Of a DNA stretch of 64,000 nt, positions 10,420-22,249 are shown one piece after another. Source of the DNA: Chelydra serpentina. Taxonomy: Eukaryota; Chordata; Testudines; Chelydridae. A program made the translations under genes and the position numbers. The stretch's first letter is position 1. The number at the start of each line of letters is the position of its first letter. Location: NCBI GenBank assembly GCA_037349315.1, contig JBAIAC010000048.1:38070501-38134500 (forward strand). Reading direction: 5' to 3'. Below the pieces are notes generated by a model. The model did not search any database. It was not told the DNA's origin and saw nothing but the letters and a program-made list of their open reading frames with translations.

Positions 10420-11067
10420 CAGTGGCGTAGCCAGGTTCTGACACCAGGGGGAGAGAACACATAAAAAAAGGCGCCACCTGACCCGACATATCAAATTACT
10501 GATTACCTAATTACATACTCCTGGCTCCTGCCACCTGGGGGTCTCAGCCCACTGCCAGCCTGGGTTCCTTCACCCAGGCCAGCAGCGGGCTCTTGGTGGG
10601 GCCAGCAGCAGGACCCCTGCTGGCAGGAGCCCGCGGGGGGAGGGGGGGGGAATCCCAGAGCGTCAGCTGGCTGAGACGTTCAGCCTGCCCCGCTCTGGGA
10701 ATCCCCCTGCGGGCTCCTGCCAGCCGGGGTCTCTCAGCCCGCTGCCAGTCTGAGTGAAAAAACCCAGGCGAGCAGCGGGACCCCTGCTGGCAGGAGCCCA
10801 TGGGGGGAATCCTAGAGCGGCGGCTGGCTGAGCCGCTCAGCCCGCTCTGCTCTGGGATTCCCCCCGCGGGCTCCTGCCAGCTGGGGGGGTCTCAGCCCGC
10901 TGCCAGCCTGGGTGACAGAACCCAGGCCAGCAGCGGGCTCTTGGTGGGGCCAGCGGCACTATTTTGTCACTCCACCTCCGTCCACTCCATCTCCACCCTT
11001 TCAAAAATTAAAAAGGCGCCACTTTTGGAGCGGCCGCTCCCCCTGCTCCCCCCCAGCTATGCTACTG
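10420..11067. mobile_element. hAT-like non-autonomous element, 648 bp, 8-bp TSD
   Basis: The ends are CAGTGGCGTAGCCAGG and, on the minus strand, CAGTAGCATAGCTGGG. They are flanked by a perfect 8-bp ACCCAGCC at 10412-10419 and 11068-11075. The interior is GC-rich and partly duplicated: 'tctcagccc.ctgccag' recurs near 10542, 10732 and 10890. It is also palindromic (caggagcccgcgg / ccgcgggctcctg). There is no transposase. A fragment of one end is nested at 4124. Confidence 0.87.
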
Positions 11068-11204
11068 ACCCAGCCTCCCCCAGGAATATTTTCACCAACT
11101 GCTTGTGCTCAGCACACCACACCAGAGACCAAACCTTTGTCAAACCAGGGCTGGCTGCATAGTTTTCACAGAATGGGTGTGTTTCTTGCGCGCAGGGGGG
11201 ATGG

Positions 11205-11700
11205 TCCTGAAAGGACCAGTTCTTGTCCCTATGTTAAATAACATTTTTATCAATGACCTGGAAGAAAACAATATCATCACTAATAGTTTGCAGATGACAC
11301 AAAACTGGAGGAGTAGTAAATAATGAATCATTGATACAAAGTGATTTGGATTGCTTGGTAGGCCATACTTACACAAGAGGGGCCTCTATCCTGGGAAGCA
11401 CTGACAAACAGATTTGAGGGGTGTGAGTGATAATTAGCTGCACATGAGCTCCCAGTGTGACACTGTGGCCAAAAGGGCTAATTAGATCCTTGGGTGCCTT
11501 AACAGGGGAATCTCGGGTAGAAGTAGAGAGGTTATTTTAGCTCTGTTTTTGTCACTGGTGTGACCACTGCTGGAATACTAGGTCCAGTTCTTGATGTCTA
11601 CAATTCAAGACTGCTTTGGATACACTGGAGAGGGCTCAAAGTGAACTGCATTTCTCCTTTCCCTTTGGATAAATGAGAACACTGGAACAGGAGCTGAAGA
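11205..11700 (+). mobile_element. Old CR1-like RT relic, plus strand
   Basis: Translated remnants read NIFINDLEE and then the eroded equivalent of the FADDTKL block (11240-11310). About 11565-11640 resembles the LEYCVQFW / LERVQ region ('ggtccagttcttgatgtctac', 'ggagagggctcaaa'). It has many indels and no ORF. Confidence 0.6.
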
Positions 11701-11819
11701 ATAATATGGGAAAGGCAAGTGGACTGAACAGCGACAAGAGAATGAGAGAAAGGAAATTTGGTGTGTTATCTACTGTAGATACGTACAGCTATCCCTAAAA
11801 AACAATGAAATTATATGTA

Positions 11820-12760
11820 AAACTTCATTATTATTATTATTATAATGTATTTGTATTACCATAGCGTCTAGGAGCCATAGTCACTACACATGCATCATGA
11901 GCTTGAAATAAGTACAATATCATTCCCATAACTATTGTTTCTCTCACACCAAAGTATATAATCCAATGTTAAATTACAGTATCCTGTCTTCAACCACCAG
12001 TTTAGCAACAAGCCACTTATCCTGCCAAAGAGCAGAGAAAGTGCCTGCCACACAACACTGAGTAGGCTTTACTTGAGCATTTCCCTTCCAAATTCTAAAA
12101 TGGCCTCAATACAAATATTGGGCCCAGTCTTGCAAAGGGATCCACATGCAAGGACCCTTACTTTTTCGGAGGATCAAGAGGCTACACTTAAGGATCCCTT
12201 TTCAGGATCAGAGCCAAAAAAAAAATCTCATCAAATCATATAAACTTCAGTTTGCCCTTGAAATGCTACAGGGAAAATGCAATTGAAAAGTTGTGCTGAG
12301 GAAACGGTTTGATAACTTCAGAAATGCAAATGCTGTTGGATAGCTCTTGAGATGTGATCCCCTCACAGCTATGGCTTTCTTTGAGGGCAAATTTATGCAT
12401 GAGTTGTTCTGGCATATGCATGGGGCCAACCATTATTTTGACAAATAATGACTGTGACACAATAAAGAATTTTTTAATCCTTTTACAGCTTTTTACATTG
12501 AGGATTTGTGTGTATAATAAGATGAAGAAAGATGTGGGAATATTTTAAAAGACTGAATGGAAGCAAGCTGGTTACTAAACAGATAAAATTAGAGGCACTA
12601 AAACTCAGGCTAGCAAGAATAAAAAACCATCTAAATACTCCACTGAGGCCACACATAAAACAAACACACCACAACTTACAAATGTCTTAAATTAACTTTT
12701 AAACCTCCCATGTCTATCTTAGGTACATATATGGCTCCGATTACTGAAGTAGTTGAAATG
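11820..12760. other. No gene seen; old repeat fragment at the left edge
   Basis: An ATT-rich run at 11827-11850 leads into 'attaccatagcgtctaggagcc', a fragment of the same old repeat type as 3335-3496. The rest is AT-rich, with no coding signal. Confidence 0.4.
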
Positions 12761-12764
12761 AGGC

Positions 12765-12900
12765 ACTCAGCCCTGTGAGGACAGGAAGTACTATTATCCC
12801 CATTTTACAGATGGGGACCTGAGGCAGGGATAGGCTAAGTGACTTGCCCAAGGTCACACAGAGTCCATGGCAGGATAGGGAACCTCCCAAGTCCTAGACT
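12765..12900 (+). repeat. MIR-like SINE relic
   Basis: The conserved MIR core is present: 'ccccattttacagatgggg', 'ctgaggcag' and 'gacttgcccaaggtcacaca'. MIR-class SINEs are present across amniotes. No pol III promoter boxes are preserved. Confidence 0.75.
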
Positions 12901-14730
12901 AGCTGACTAACCACAAGCTCCCCCCAAAATAGTGATTGGCTTAAAAATCATGATTCTAAAAAATACATTGTGTCATGTTTTCAGCCTTTTCTCGGCAATC
13001 ATGAGGGCAAGACACTGCTTCTTACATGAGCGCTTCACTACAGGAGCTGGGGCTTTAAGAAAAATACCAAATATAGTGAGACTCACAATAAAATCATGAG
13101 TTGGCAACACTGGATGCCCAGTTGAAGAATGGGGCTTAGATAGAAGGTAAACCAGCTAAAGAGGAATTTAGTAGATGCCAGGGACACAACGTTTTTGCAG
13201 CTAAAAGCTTATAAGCCTTTTTTATTTTAATAACAATGTTTTATTTAATATTCTAATAAAAGGAGGAGGATCTTTTTCAGCTACTCCCATAACCCCAGCT
13301 TGCCATCCCTGACAACTGAACATAGTGGATAGAAAGTTATTTTTAGTCACATCCAGCTGAGCACCACTGGAATGCTGTACACAGCTGAGACTTAACCAGG
13401 AAGGTCCAGCCAGCCAAATTGTAATTCAGACAAACCCTGTCCAAAACCAGTGTTTGCAACCTTAATATTTTATTCAGTGTAGTGGTTTTGGATGTAATTT
13501 TTTACTTTTAAAAAAAATGAAGAAAACCAATTCTATCATGTGGAAACCTACTGATACCAACTTAGGTCATCAGCAGGGTTTGGACCTTCAGATCCATAGC
13601 ACTGCCTTCTATCACTTGAGTTAATGGAATAAGCGGTAGCAGCAGTAAGTTGTCATACTTTATGTGGACCAGCACTAGAAGGGGATGACACACTGCTAGT
13701 GGGTTTCACAGCTTTTTGCTGACAGCAGAGGAAGGTAGAGACTCAAAACTCCTGGGATCAATTCCTGTGTCTGAAGGAGAGCGAGCACTAGTGATTAGAC
13801 TCTTCTCTGCCCGGTGCCCAAGCTTCTGCCCCCTCCCCTTCTGCTTTTTTTACAGTTGTCCTCTACACCTGGGTCCTGCCCACCTTCTTCTAGCCAACCT
13901 CCCTGGCTCCTGCTCCCCTCCATATCCCTGTGCTGCTCTATGACCCTCCCAGCCCCTCCCCCAACTTTGCCTCCTGCAACCCCTTTTCCCACCTGCTCCT
14001 ATTCTCCCCCTGCCCCCCATCACCATCTCTTTGCATTCCTGTCAGATGCTTCCTTCTCCATGCAGAGAGAACTTTGAGAGCACCGGATACTCTCCCTGCT
14101 CTCTGATTCTGTGACGAGCACCCACAGCACCCCCTGGCACCTGAGAGGAGCAATTGCAGGAAAAGTTCTCAACAGCTGCTGCAATCGTGGATGGAGCATG
14201 CTCAGTCACTCTGTAGGGTTGGAGCATGCTCAGTGAACATGGAATCTGACATTTTAGCTGCCGAACTCTAACAAGTCTGTGCTGAGCATGTGCAAACAAA
14301 CTTTTTCAGAGACTCATAACTTTGGGAAACATTTTATAAGGATGGCAAAAGGCATATATATCCCTGGCACCAGGGCAATTGCCTTGCCAAATTTCAAGCC
14401 CTGAGTCTGGGGCTGCTAAAATTTCTCAGTGAAACAGTAAGAATTTTTTTAACATGGGAAAAAACATTTTTCCCTAATCTAGTTTTCAGAAACAGCTTAA
14501 TCATTTTAACTGAAGCTTTTTTTAAAAAATAGCCCAACGCAGGCACTCACCATGGATAATTTCAGCATAAATCGTTTAAGTTCAACACAGAAATAGACAA
14601 GTGAGAACAGCTTCTTACCATTATAAAGGGGTAGGCAACCTTAACTACGGGGTGACTACTAGTTCCACCCACAATGAATAAGCAGATTTCACTCTTAAAA
14701 AAGATTGTGCACCTGCTTCTGCTATAGTAC
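12901..14730. other. No gene seen; tRNA-SINE-like relic near 13565-13620
   Basis: 13565-13620 ('ttggaccttcagatccatagca', 'cttgagttaatgga') resembles an eroded tRNA-derived SINE head. 13800-14020 is pyrimidine-rich. 14170-14450 has repeated 'ggagcatgctcagt' (14200s and 14220s) and reads like a decayed repeat. The frames at 13716-14299 have no domain. Confidence 0.35.
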
Positions 14731-14754
14731 GAGTAAATAAATAAATAAATAAAT
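14731..14754. repeat. (AAAT)n microsatellite
   Basis: About six AAAT units directly adjoin the 3' tail of the minus-strand SINE that follows. Confidence 0.9.
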
Positions 14755-14952
14755 GGAGATATGCCAATCTCCTAGAACTGGAAGGACCTTGAAAGGTCAT
14801 CGAGTCCAATCCCCTGCCTTCACTAGCAGGACCAAGTACTGTCCCCTCACAGATTTTTGCCCCAGATCCCTAAGTGGCCCCCTCAAGGATTGAACTCACA
14901 ACCCTGGGTTTAGCAGGCCAATGCTCAAACCACTGAGCTATCCCTCCCCCGC
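14755..14952 (-). mobile_element. tRNA-derived turtle SINE, minus strand
   Basis: On the minus strand the head reads GGGGAGGGATAGCTCAGTGG (pol III A box TAGCTCAGTGG), then GGGTTGTGAGTTCAATCC (B box region). A tRNA-unrelated body follows with 'ggggccacttagggatctgg', and then a CR1-like tail ('ttggactcgatgacctttc'). The final 20 bases (GAGATTGGCATATCTCC) differ from the CR1 octamer. This matches the tortoise pol III SINE, thought to be mobilised by LINE machinery. It is not a functional tRNA. Confidence 0.85.
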
Positions 14953-16774
14953 AAGTAAGGACAGGCTGCTACACCTCCCTCTGAGGGGTTTTAGGGCAGT
15001 GTATCTGAGCAATTCATAGATCCACGGGTCAACTCCAGCCTCCATTTCCCTAGTCCACCCACATGTACCCAGGGAACTGCCCACTAGAGAGAGCTTGGCT
15101 TTACAGCCCACACAGGCTAACAAGCCTCACTGCATGGCTCCTCTGCTTCCTAACAAATCCCGCCTGTTGTGAAGTGGAACTACAGCAGCTGTCAAATTTT
15201 TGACCCTCCATGAGCATGAGGAGGAAAGGGGTGGGGGGGAGAGAACAGGATATCAAACAAGGTGAGGAAGGGGGAGTCCAGGATTTCACTCACTATATAG
15301 AAAAGGATGCCCTTAGAATAAGACCAGCCCTGATAAAGGTTCATATCCATTTCCCTGTTGATATAGTTCTGCCTTAAGCAAGCACGAAAACTTAAATGAC
15401 CCATATCATGATTTTTTGACAGACCTATTTACTGGCTGTATATTTAAACATCTGGCAAATGAAGGTCAACTAATTCAAATCCATCTTTGAAAAGTAAAGT
15501 GTAGCTTAACATTGCCTCACTAAGGACCTTTTTTAACATGATTACTAGCAAAGCTGTCAGAAGTGTACACAAACATCTGAAATAAATTATTGGTCTACAC
15601 CAGTGTAGTCAGAATATCATTATCCTATTTTTCCTAGTCCATTTTACTAGCAGGCATCTATCACACAATGCATGAGGCAGCCTTCCAAACCCCATAATGC
15701 AGATTATTATGCAAGAGCTGTACACTACCATTTCCTACACTAGCTCAATGGAAATTCTAAAAGTTACATGAGCTTTGAGGTTTTGTGAGGTGTGTGGAAG
15801 GGGATTACTAGAAAGGGGCACTGATTAAGTCTTTGTATAATTCCAAGGATGAGAATACAAGTGTCAGAGTTGGCGCATTATGTTTGATATGATCGCATAC
15901 TTCAAGCTTTTGCTAAATCAATATTAAAACATCTGCCTTTATTCAGTTAACTCAAGCTCAACTTTTGAGAGTGCAGGGGGCAAACTACCATTAGATATTG
16001 AATTATGTAACATGCCGCCATTGCACATAGTCTAGGAACAATATCCATCAAATGCATCCCTGGAGTCATTTTCCAGAAATATTCATTTGCATTTTTTAAT
16101 TGCTGCTTTTCATTCCACACCCAGGTAAAATAAAACAACATTAGACATGCCCTTTATCAAACAACTATTCTTTTATCAGAGCCTCAAAATGTGGCTATTC
16201 ATTGCATCAAAACGATATAAAAAGAATTAGAGGAATTAACATTTCTACATTTCCATAACATACCCTAATATGCTATATAGACAATACGAGTCAGGGGAAC
16301 CTAATATTAGGTTAAATATTCTATTAGCAAATATCTTATACACAATGTATTTAAACCATTAAGTTACAATAAAATAGACATTAAGCAGAACATTTCAGAG
16401 ATGCATAAACATATAGACGTAAACAAAGCAAATAAACTAGAGTTTCTTTTAGCTGAAGCCATACCTGGAGGTGTGCATTGATAAACGGAATCATGAAAAC
16501 ACATGCAGAGGTACAGAAAACCTAAGGAATAAAGGGTACTGTACAATGCTGATCAGTAAAACCAAATTCTTATTTCTTAACTGTAAACATCTTGCAAGTG
16601 TAGAATTTTCAGTTCATTATCAAATATCATAGAAGCAATAAGGGCCTGATTCAATACCCACTGAAGTCAACGGAAAGACTGCAATCCATTTCAGTGGACT
16701 TGGATCAAGCCCTAAATATAGAAGTTTCCTCTTTGGAAAACCATTTAACTTTTTCAGTTAACATGATCATAGGT
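14953..16774. other. No gene seen; AT-rich
   Basis: No coding evidence. 16640-16715 has a 'gggcctgattcaat ... cactgaagtcaacgg' segment of the dispersed TGAAGTCAA-type repeat. The minus-strand frame at 15947-16141 looks accidental. Confidence 0.4.
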
Positions 16775-17071
16775 CAGGGGTCTCAAACACGTGGCCGTTA
16801 TTTCCTGCAGCCCGCCACAGGCGCCAACTCCACTGGCAGCCAAGCTCCAAACATTACTGAGTGTTTATATTTTATTAAAACCCCTCTTCGCATTACCGTT
16901 TTTTAAAAGTTAATACATTGACTTTTAATAGAATACTATATTACTCTTCATTTTTTTCATTTTTGACTATACTTTTGTATCATTGTATGAAAAGGTTTCA
17001 GCGATGCGGCCCTTGGTCCAATTTACTAGTTCTCATGTGGCCCTCCTGGTGATTTGAGTTTGAGATCCCTG
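16775..17071. mobile_element. Non-autonomous hAT, 297 bp, perfect 8-bp TSD
   Basis: The termini are CAGGGGTCTCAAAC and, on the minus strand, CAGGGATCTCAAAC. They are flanked by TCATAGGT at 16767-16774 and 17072-17079. The interior is AT-rich with subterminal 'gtggcc' / 'tgcggccc' blocks, typical of Charlie-like elements. No ORF. Confidence 0.9.
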
Positions 17072-17079
17072 TCATAGGT

Positions 17080-17890
17080 GGAGATACTATCAATTTGTAT
17101 TAATGTAATAAAGAAAAAGGAATTAAATTTTTATTAATAAAAAGTAGAAACGTTGCACCCTCAACAAATGAGCATACTTTTTATTCCCCTGAGAAAAGCA
17201 GCAAAATATTAATAGTACATCAAATCTGTTAATTTCATGTTTACTTACAATAATACAATAATACAAAACGTGGCTGAATTCAGTGAATTTGTTAGGGTTT
17301 TGGTTACTCAAACACAATTTTCTAATATAACTTAATTTTACTTTTTTCTTTTCTTTTTTTTGGTTCCCGTTTAACAATCTTATTTCTGCAATCAAGAGGA
17401 CACTGGAAATTGAAACAGAGAATATTTTTCCCATCCATACTGCACCCAAGCAATGACCTGTCAATGCAAGAACTTTAATTCCTCGTGGCATAATATAATA
17501 GCATTCTAACAACACTACATAAGCATTTTGTCATTATTAATGAATTTAGTACAGTATTCATTGTAACAAGAGAGGTCATGACAGAGTCATTTGTTGATAA
17601 TATGGATGTCATATGTAGTATCCTGCCATAGTAATTTCCACTGGATTTCAATAAGAGTTTAAAGTGCTACTGGCATTCACTGAACCACCAATTACATGCA
17701 ATTAGCATATTCAAATGTGGACAAGAATGCTTTCTGAGAAAAAAATGATTTGAATGCTAGCTTAGTACCATTTTCATAAGTGTGTGGACACTAAAAATCC
17801 TTAAGAACAAGAGAACTACATGTTAAAGCAAAAGACTAGGACCCAATATTCTTTTTCTCTCTCCCACCCCATCCCTGGGAAGGAAGGTAT
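17080..17890. other. No gene seen
   Basis: AT-rich. The 130-aa minus-strand frame at 17123-17515 has a Lys/Ile/Leu-rich composition and no motif; I treat it as chance. Confidence 0.45.
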
Positions 17891-18060
17891 GGGCCGGGCT
17901 CTACCAATTTTGCTGCCCCTAAGCAGTCGCCACCGCATTGCCACCGCCGCAACAGCGGCGGAGCTGCCGCCGAATTGCCACTGCAGGGCACGGACTGCCG
18001 CCCCATTCTGGATGCCGCCCCAAGCACCAGCTTAGAAAGCTGGTGCCTGGAGCCGGCCCC
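17891..18060. mobile_element. Short GC-rich inverted-end element
   Basis: It starts GGGCCGGGCTCTA and ends, read on the minus strand, GGGGCCGGCTCCAGG. It contains the hairpin GCACCAGCTT/AAGCTGGTGC (18024-18046) and a CCGCC-rich middle. The flanks share GGTAT (17886-17890 and about 18061-18066), but the duplication is imperfect, so the class is open (hAT possible). Confidence 0.55.
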
Positions 18061-18479
18061 GGGTATGGCGGGGGGAGTGCATAGGTTCAAGTGTTGGCAA
18101 TGTTCACTGTGGGAAAATGGCTTTGCCAGATAATTAGGAAATGGCATTCTGAGTAGAGCTTGTAGCAAAGTAACTCAGATTGTAACAACTAACAGATTCT
18201 CTGTAGTATCAAAAGTAAGGGTGGATACTTTTAGAGGAGAATCCTATCCCAATGCTTCTGTAGCAAAGGGACAATCATAAAGCCTATTGTAACAAAGAAG
18301 TTTGTTACAATATTTTCTGATCCTCAAGAGGCTTCTCACAGCTCTACTTCCAGAAGCCACAAGTTTAAGAAAGTAAATTTACTTTGGGCTCATCAGAAAA
18401 AAACCTATAAAATCAACATTGGTATCAATATACCCAGGTATTTCCAGGCGTCACCACAGCGTCTGAGCACCTTGTTAAC
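18061..18479. other. No gene seen
   Basis: No recognisable repeat or coding segment. A 'gtagcaaag/gtaacaaag' word recurs near 18162, 18254 and 18290. Confidence 0.4.
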
Positions 18480-18660
18480 ATTAACGAATTTACCCTCACA
18501 ATGTATCTATGAGATAGGTATGATCTCTCTCTCTCACATATACGAGAAACTGAGGCCAGCTATTTATTTTTTTCCAAGATCTCACAGCACAGGAACTCAC
18601 AGCAGGAACAAAAGCCAGATCTCCTGAGTTCCAGTCCAGTGTTTCAACACAAAACCAAAG
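18480..18660 (+). repeat. MIR-like SINE relic (weak)
   Basis: 'gagaaactgaggccagc' is followed by 'aagatctcacagcacaggaact' and 'ccagatctcctgagttccagtc', an eroded form of the MIR core and tail. Confidence 0.5.
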
Positions 18661-19303
18661 ATACGATGTTTCTATTTAGCCCTGGCCTTCTACACAAATT
18701 ATATTAAACTGTTCGATTTGATGAGCTCCAGTAACAGCAATTCCTTCACTTACTCCATAATGTGTTTCACTCAATAGAATGAATGTCCGTAGGGTTTTAA
18801 AGTTTTCTACTAAACAGTCTGAATTTTCCTTGGTTTAACATTCGCTTCAGACCATTATTACTAAAAGATTTCTAGTAAATACACATTTCAGGCCATATTT
18901 ATGCCTCCATACGCTTAGCATTTTTTCCCCACATTCCCTCCCACACAAAAGCACCTTTTCTTTCACCCACAGCTTATTATTTAAGATTGTTTGTAAAAAT
19001 GGAGCATAGTTGCATTAAAATACTTTAACAAATTCTTTTATCTTACTAAATGCTGAATTGCTACTGATCAGGAAGTAGTCATTGCTATAAAAACATTTAC
19101 AATACATTAAATCCTAAGAATTCATTTATGCTACAATTTTTGAACACTTAAGACCAAATGTATTATAATACTCTCAGATAGCTCTCAAAGAAATGTAATC
19201 ATCTTATTATGTCAATACTTGGTCATTTTTCAATAGCTAATACACGGTGGTCTGCCTGTGTTTCTGTTATAACCTGACTCTTCAAGAGGTTTATAATATA
19301 TAT
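18661..19303. other. No gene seen; AT-rich
   Basis: No coding signal. It ends in a short (TA)n run at about 19296-19305 next to a SINE tail. Confidence 0.45.
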
Positions 19304-19505
19304 ATGGAGATATGCCTCTCTCTCAGAACTGGAAGGACCTTGAAAGGTCATCGAGTCCAGTCCACTACCTTCATTAGCAGGACCAACTACTGCCCCCCGA
19401 CAGATTTTTGCCCCAGACCCCTAAATGGCCCCCTCAAGGATTGAACTCACAACCCTGGGTTTAGCAGGCCAATGCTCAAACCACTGAGCTATTCCCCTCT
19501 CCCCT
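19304..19505 (-). mobile_element. tRNA-derived turtle SINE, minus strand (same subfamily as 14755)
   Basis: The minus-strand head has TAGCTCAGTGG and GAGTTCAATCC boxes, and the body and CR1-like tail are identical in layout to the 14755-14952 copy. The terminal 'GGCATATCTCCAT' is shared with that copy, so the tail is a subfamily feature. It sits on a (TA)n run. Confidence 0.85.
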
Positions 19506-21267
19506 CCCATTATAACATATTTATAATAAATTTAGCTGTAAAAAAATTACAGTGAAATTTTACACAATAATTCTCAGCCAGGAAATTTGTTTTTCATATG
19601 GGTGTAGAAGAGGAGCATTATGGTTAATCGAAATTAGGTTTGTCTGCTTTGTTAGATCAGTAGGTGGGTGAGTGCGCACACAGTATACCACTTGTTTTTT
19701 CAGCGATTTCTCTATTTGCTCAGGCAAAAAAAGGGACCAACTCCTGCAAGCATCTAAAATTATATTTTAAAAAGCAACTGAAAATGGCAAGATGTAATGG
19801 CCATCTGCCTTTGAACAGATACATACAACACATATAAGTCTATGGAACTATATTACAAATTAACGCAATACATGCTATATGCTCTTAATTAACTATTAAC
19901 TTCACTATAATAGAGTACAATACATAACACTTTTTGTGTTGCCATTGTATCATCTGAATGGTTCTGTAGCAGCATGTAATGCAGTTTTAAGGTTGGCAAC
20001 ACATCTTGGACTTGGCATCTAGTGTGTTTAAGTATTGCAAACCTGTACCTAATCACAGAGCATCATTCAAATTGGAAATGTTTCACTTTTCTTCCTTTTT
20101 TCAATTTAAATTAAATGTCAAAGACACTTTTATCATTATTTGCATTTATTCCTATTTGTGGTTTGAATCTCTGAGGAAAGCACCTAGCACTCGTCATCCT
20201 CCTAACACTGGATCCCAACACTGGATCAAAACAACAACAGTGAAATGGTGTCAGACCTCTAGCTTAATCCTGATGAACTGCAAACTGCAGATGAAAGACC
20301 TCAACAGTATAGTGACTGATTTGAATGTAGGTATTGTGTCTTCATGATTAGTAATGATGGTCAGAAGAGTAACTTTTAATATATTGTCTTCAGTCACAAA
20401 GAACTGGCAATAGGGGCGATGATTGATACACCCAATTGATTTACAAAGTGTAATGGTGTCTGAGAGGAAGACAAATAGAAACTCATCCCATTTGACTCCA
20501 GGGTCCTATCTGACTCATAATTGAGATCATCACTCCTATTCTTATTGCAGCACTTTATATCACCAACACACTAGTCCCATTCCATATATTTTATGCATGT
20601 AAAAACAAGTGTAAGAAACAGATATATTGATTTGAGAGGTGGGGTGCTACGAGCACAAAATATTTCAAGCAAGGTAGTAGCACAACCTTGGTGGGAAAGT
20701 TTACCAAAGAGAGAGAGCATATGAATTGCAATAACTAAGCCAAACCCAAAATGAATATTCTAGTCATCTTCAGTAACAGATACATCAGACATTAGCCTCT
20801 TTACTGCATTTTGACCCATCATCTCTATACCTTCATGTACAGCATGGTGTTAATTCTAAACCAGTAAGAATTTAAACCTGTACAGGGGTCCACTTTGTGC
20901 AACAAATGACTGGCGTCTTCAAGAGTAAGCACCATTAGTGGGGAGATTATTAAAAAATGCTCTATTTTTTTAGCACCCACTTCCACATGACTTTATACAT
21001 AGCTACAGCTAACGCATTCCAAGAACAAATGTATACATGTTTCCTAGATCCTCAAAATACTTTCCACAACACATTATGTGTATTGTATAACACACTACTC
21101 CCTTCCCATTGATAAAAGTTTTAAAAAATCCCTGATATTCCCATAAAATCGTAGCTTAATGCCAACTCACAGCCTATCACATTTTTTTAAAGGCTTCTAA
21201 TTGGTTTTTCTGTACTCCATCTACTATTGGCCAAAGCCCACACACTTGGGAGGTATTCTCAATCCTT
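19506..21267. other. No gene seen; AT-rich
   Basis: No coding support. The 113-aa plus-strand frame at 20006-20347 has no recognisable domain and no codon pattern I could argue from. Confidence 0.45.
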
Positions 21268-22249
21268 TGAGGTGGCTCAGCAGAGGAGGGTGCCTAGGGG
21301 ACAGAGCAGCCCCGCACCTGGCAGGACCCAGGGCGGGGGGGGGGGGGGGGGGGGGAGACGGGTGCAGAGGGTGCTAAGCCCCTGCCCTGGGGGCTGCTGT
21401 GGAGCCTGCAGGTTCAGGGCGCGAAAAAGCTGGAAATTGCTTCCCCCCAGCACCACTCCAGAGCTTAGCTGAGGGGCAGAGAGGCTTTCCCGTGCCAGTG
21501 CTGTGCGGGCCTTTGGCACATGCAGGGCTCGGCTCCTCTTGGCCGGCACCCCAGGCCAGAAGGTCTTGGGCTTTCCCACGACACCGGCCCAGCCAGAGGC
21601 AGTGGGAGAAGGAAGGAGCCTGCCTGCCAGGCTGCTGGTGAGCTGAGCACGCTGACCAGGGGCTGGTTCTCCGCACAGCACTGGGAGTGGGATACACCCC
21701 ACCGGTGAGCATATGGAGGACGAGCAGCAGGGCTGGGGGGGAGGGGGAGTACAAAGGGGTAAATCAGGGAGAGGACAGTGGGGGGGGGCACGTAAAAGTC
21801 TGATGGGTGGGCAGCAGATAACCATAACCAGCCCCTGCCCGGCACCTGCCCGCACTCACCAGTCATCGCAGCGCGCAGCCAGCACCAGCCGGAAATGGGA
21901 CGGTGGCGGGGGCAGGGCCCTGCTGGCCAAGAGCTGGCATGCAGAAGGGGCTGCACTGACAGACCAGCTTGAGGAGTGGCTGGCCCCGCACACTGGAACT
22001 TCACGCCACTAGCCTTTCACACCCAACCCCATCGTCAGCCTTGGACCCCCCATTCACCGCTGGTGGGCGGGTGGCTGGTGAGCAGGGATCCGGCCAGCAG
22101 CAGGACCCACCAGTATTAATGGGGGTGGGGGGCGGGAAGAGACAGAAAATATAGGACTATTTGCCTGTTTTTAAGAAAAAATAGGGACACCTGCAGGAGG
22201 GCTTAAATACAAGACTGTCCCTTTAAATACGGGACGTCTGGTCATCCTA
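21268..22249. mobile_element. 5'-truncated copy of the TAGGGTGACCA hAT family
   Basis: It is co-linear with 23720-24683: shared 'gagggtgcct', 'ggtgctaagcccctgccctg', 'gctgctgtggagcctgcagg', 'ccactccagagcttagctga', then 'cgggacgtctggtcatccta' at the right end. The left terminus is missing. It carries a long G-run at 21335-21355. The overlapping 100-190-aa frames here are GC-driven and mirror those of the sister copy. Confidence 0.75.
21332..21357 (+). repeat. Poly-G tract
   Basis: A run of about 21 G preceded by GGGC. It could form a G-quadruplex or cause assembly or read errors. Confidence 0.8.

Noticed and set aside
14755..14952. Functional tRNA gene
   Set aside because: Only A and B boxes remain and no cloverleaf can be closed; SINE body and tail follow.
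17123..17515. 130-aa minus-strand frame
   Set aside because: AT-rich, Lys/Leu/Ile-rich, non-conserved look, no domain.
21277..22012. Overlapping 100-190-aa frames on both strands
   Set aside because: They overlap in several frames, are Pro/Gly/Arg-rich, carry no domain and lie within a GC-rich hAT relic whose sister copy has similar chance frames.
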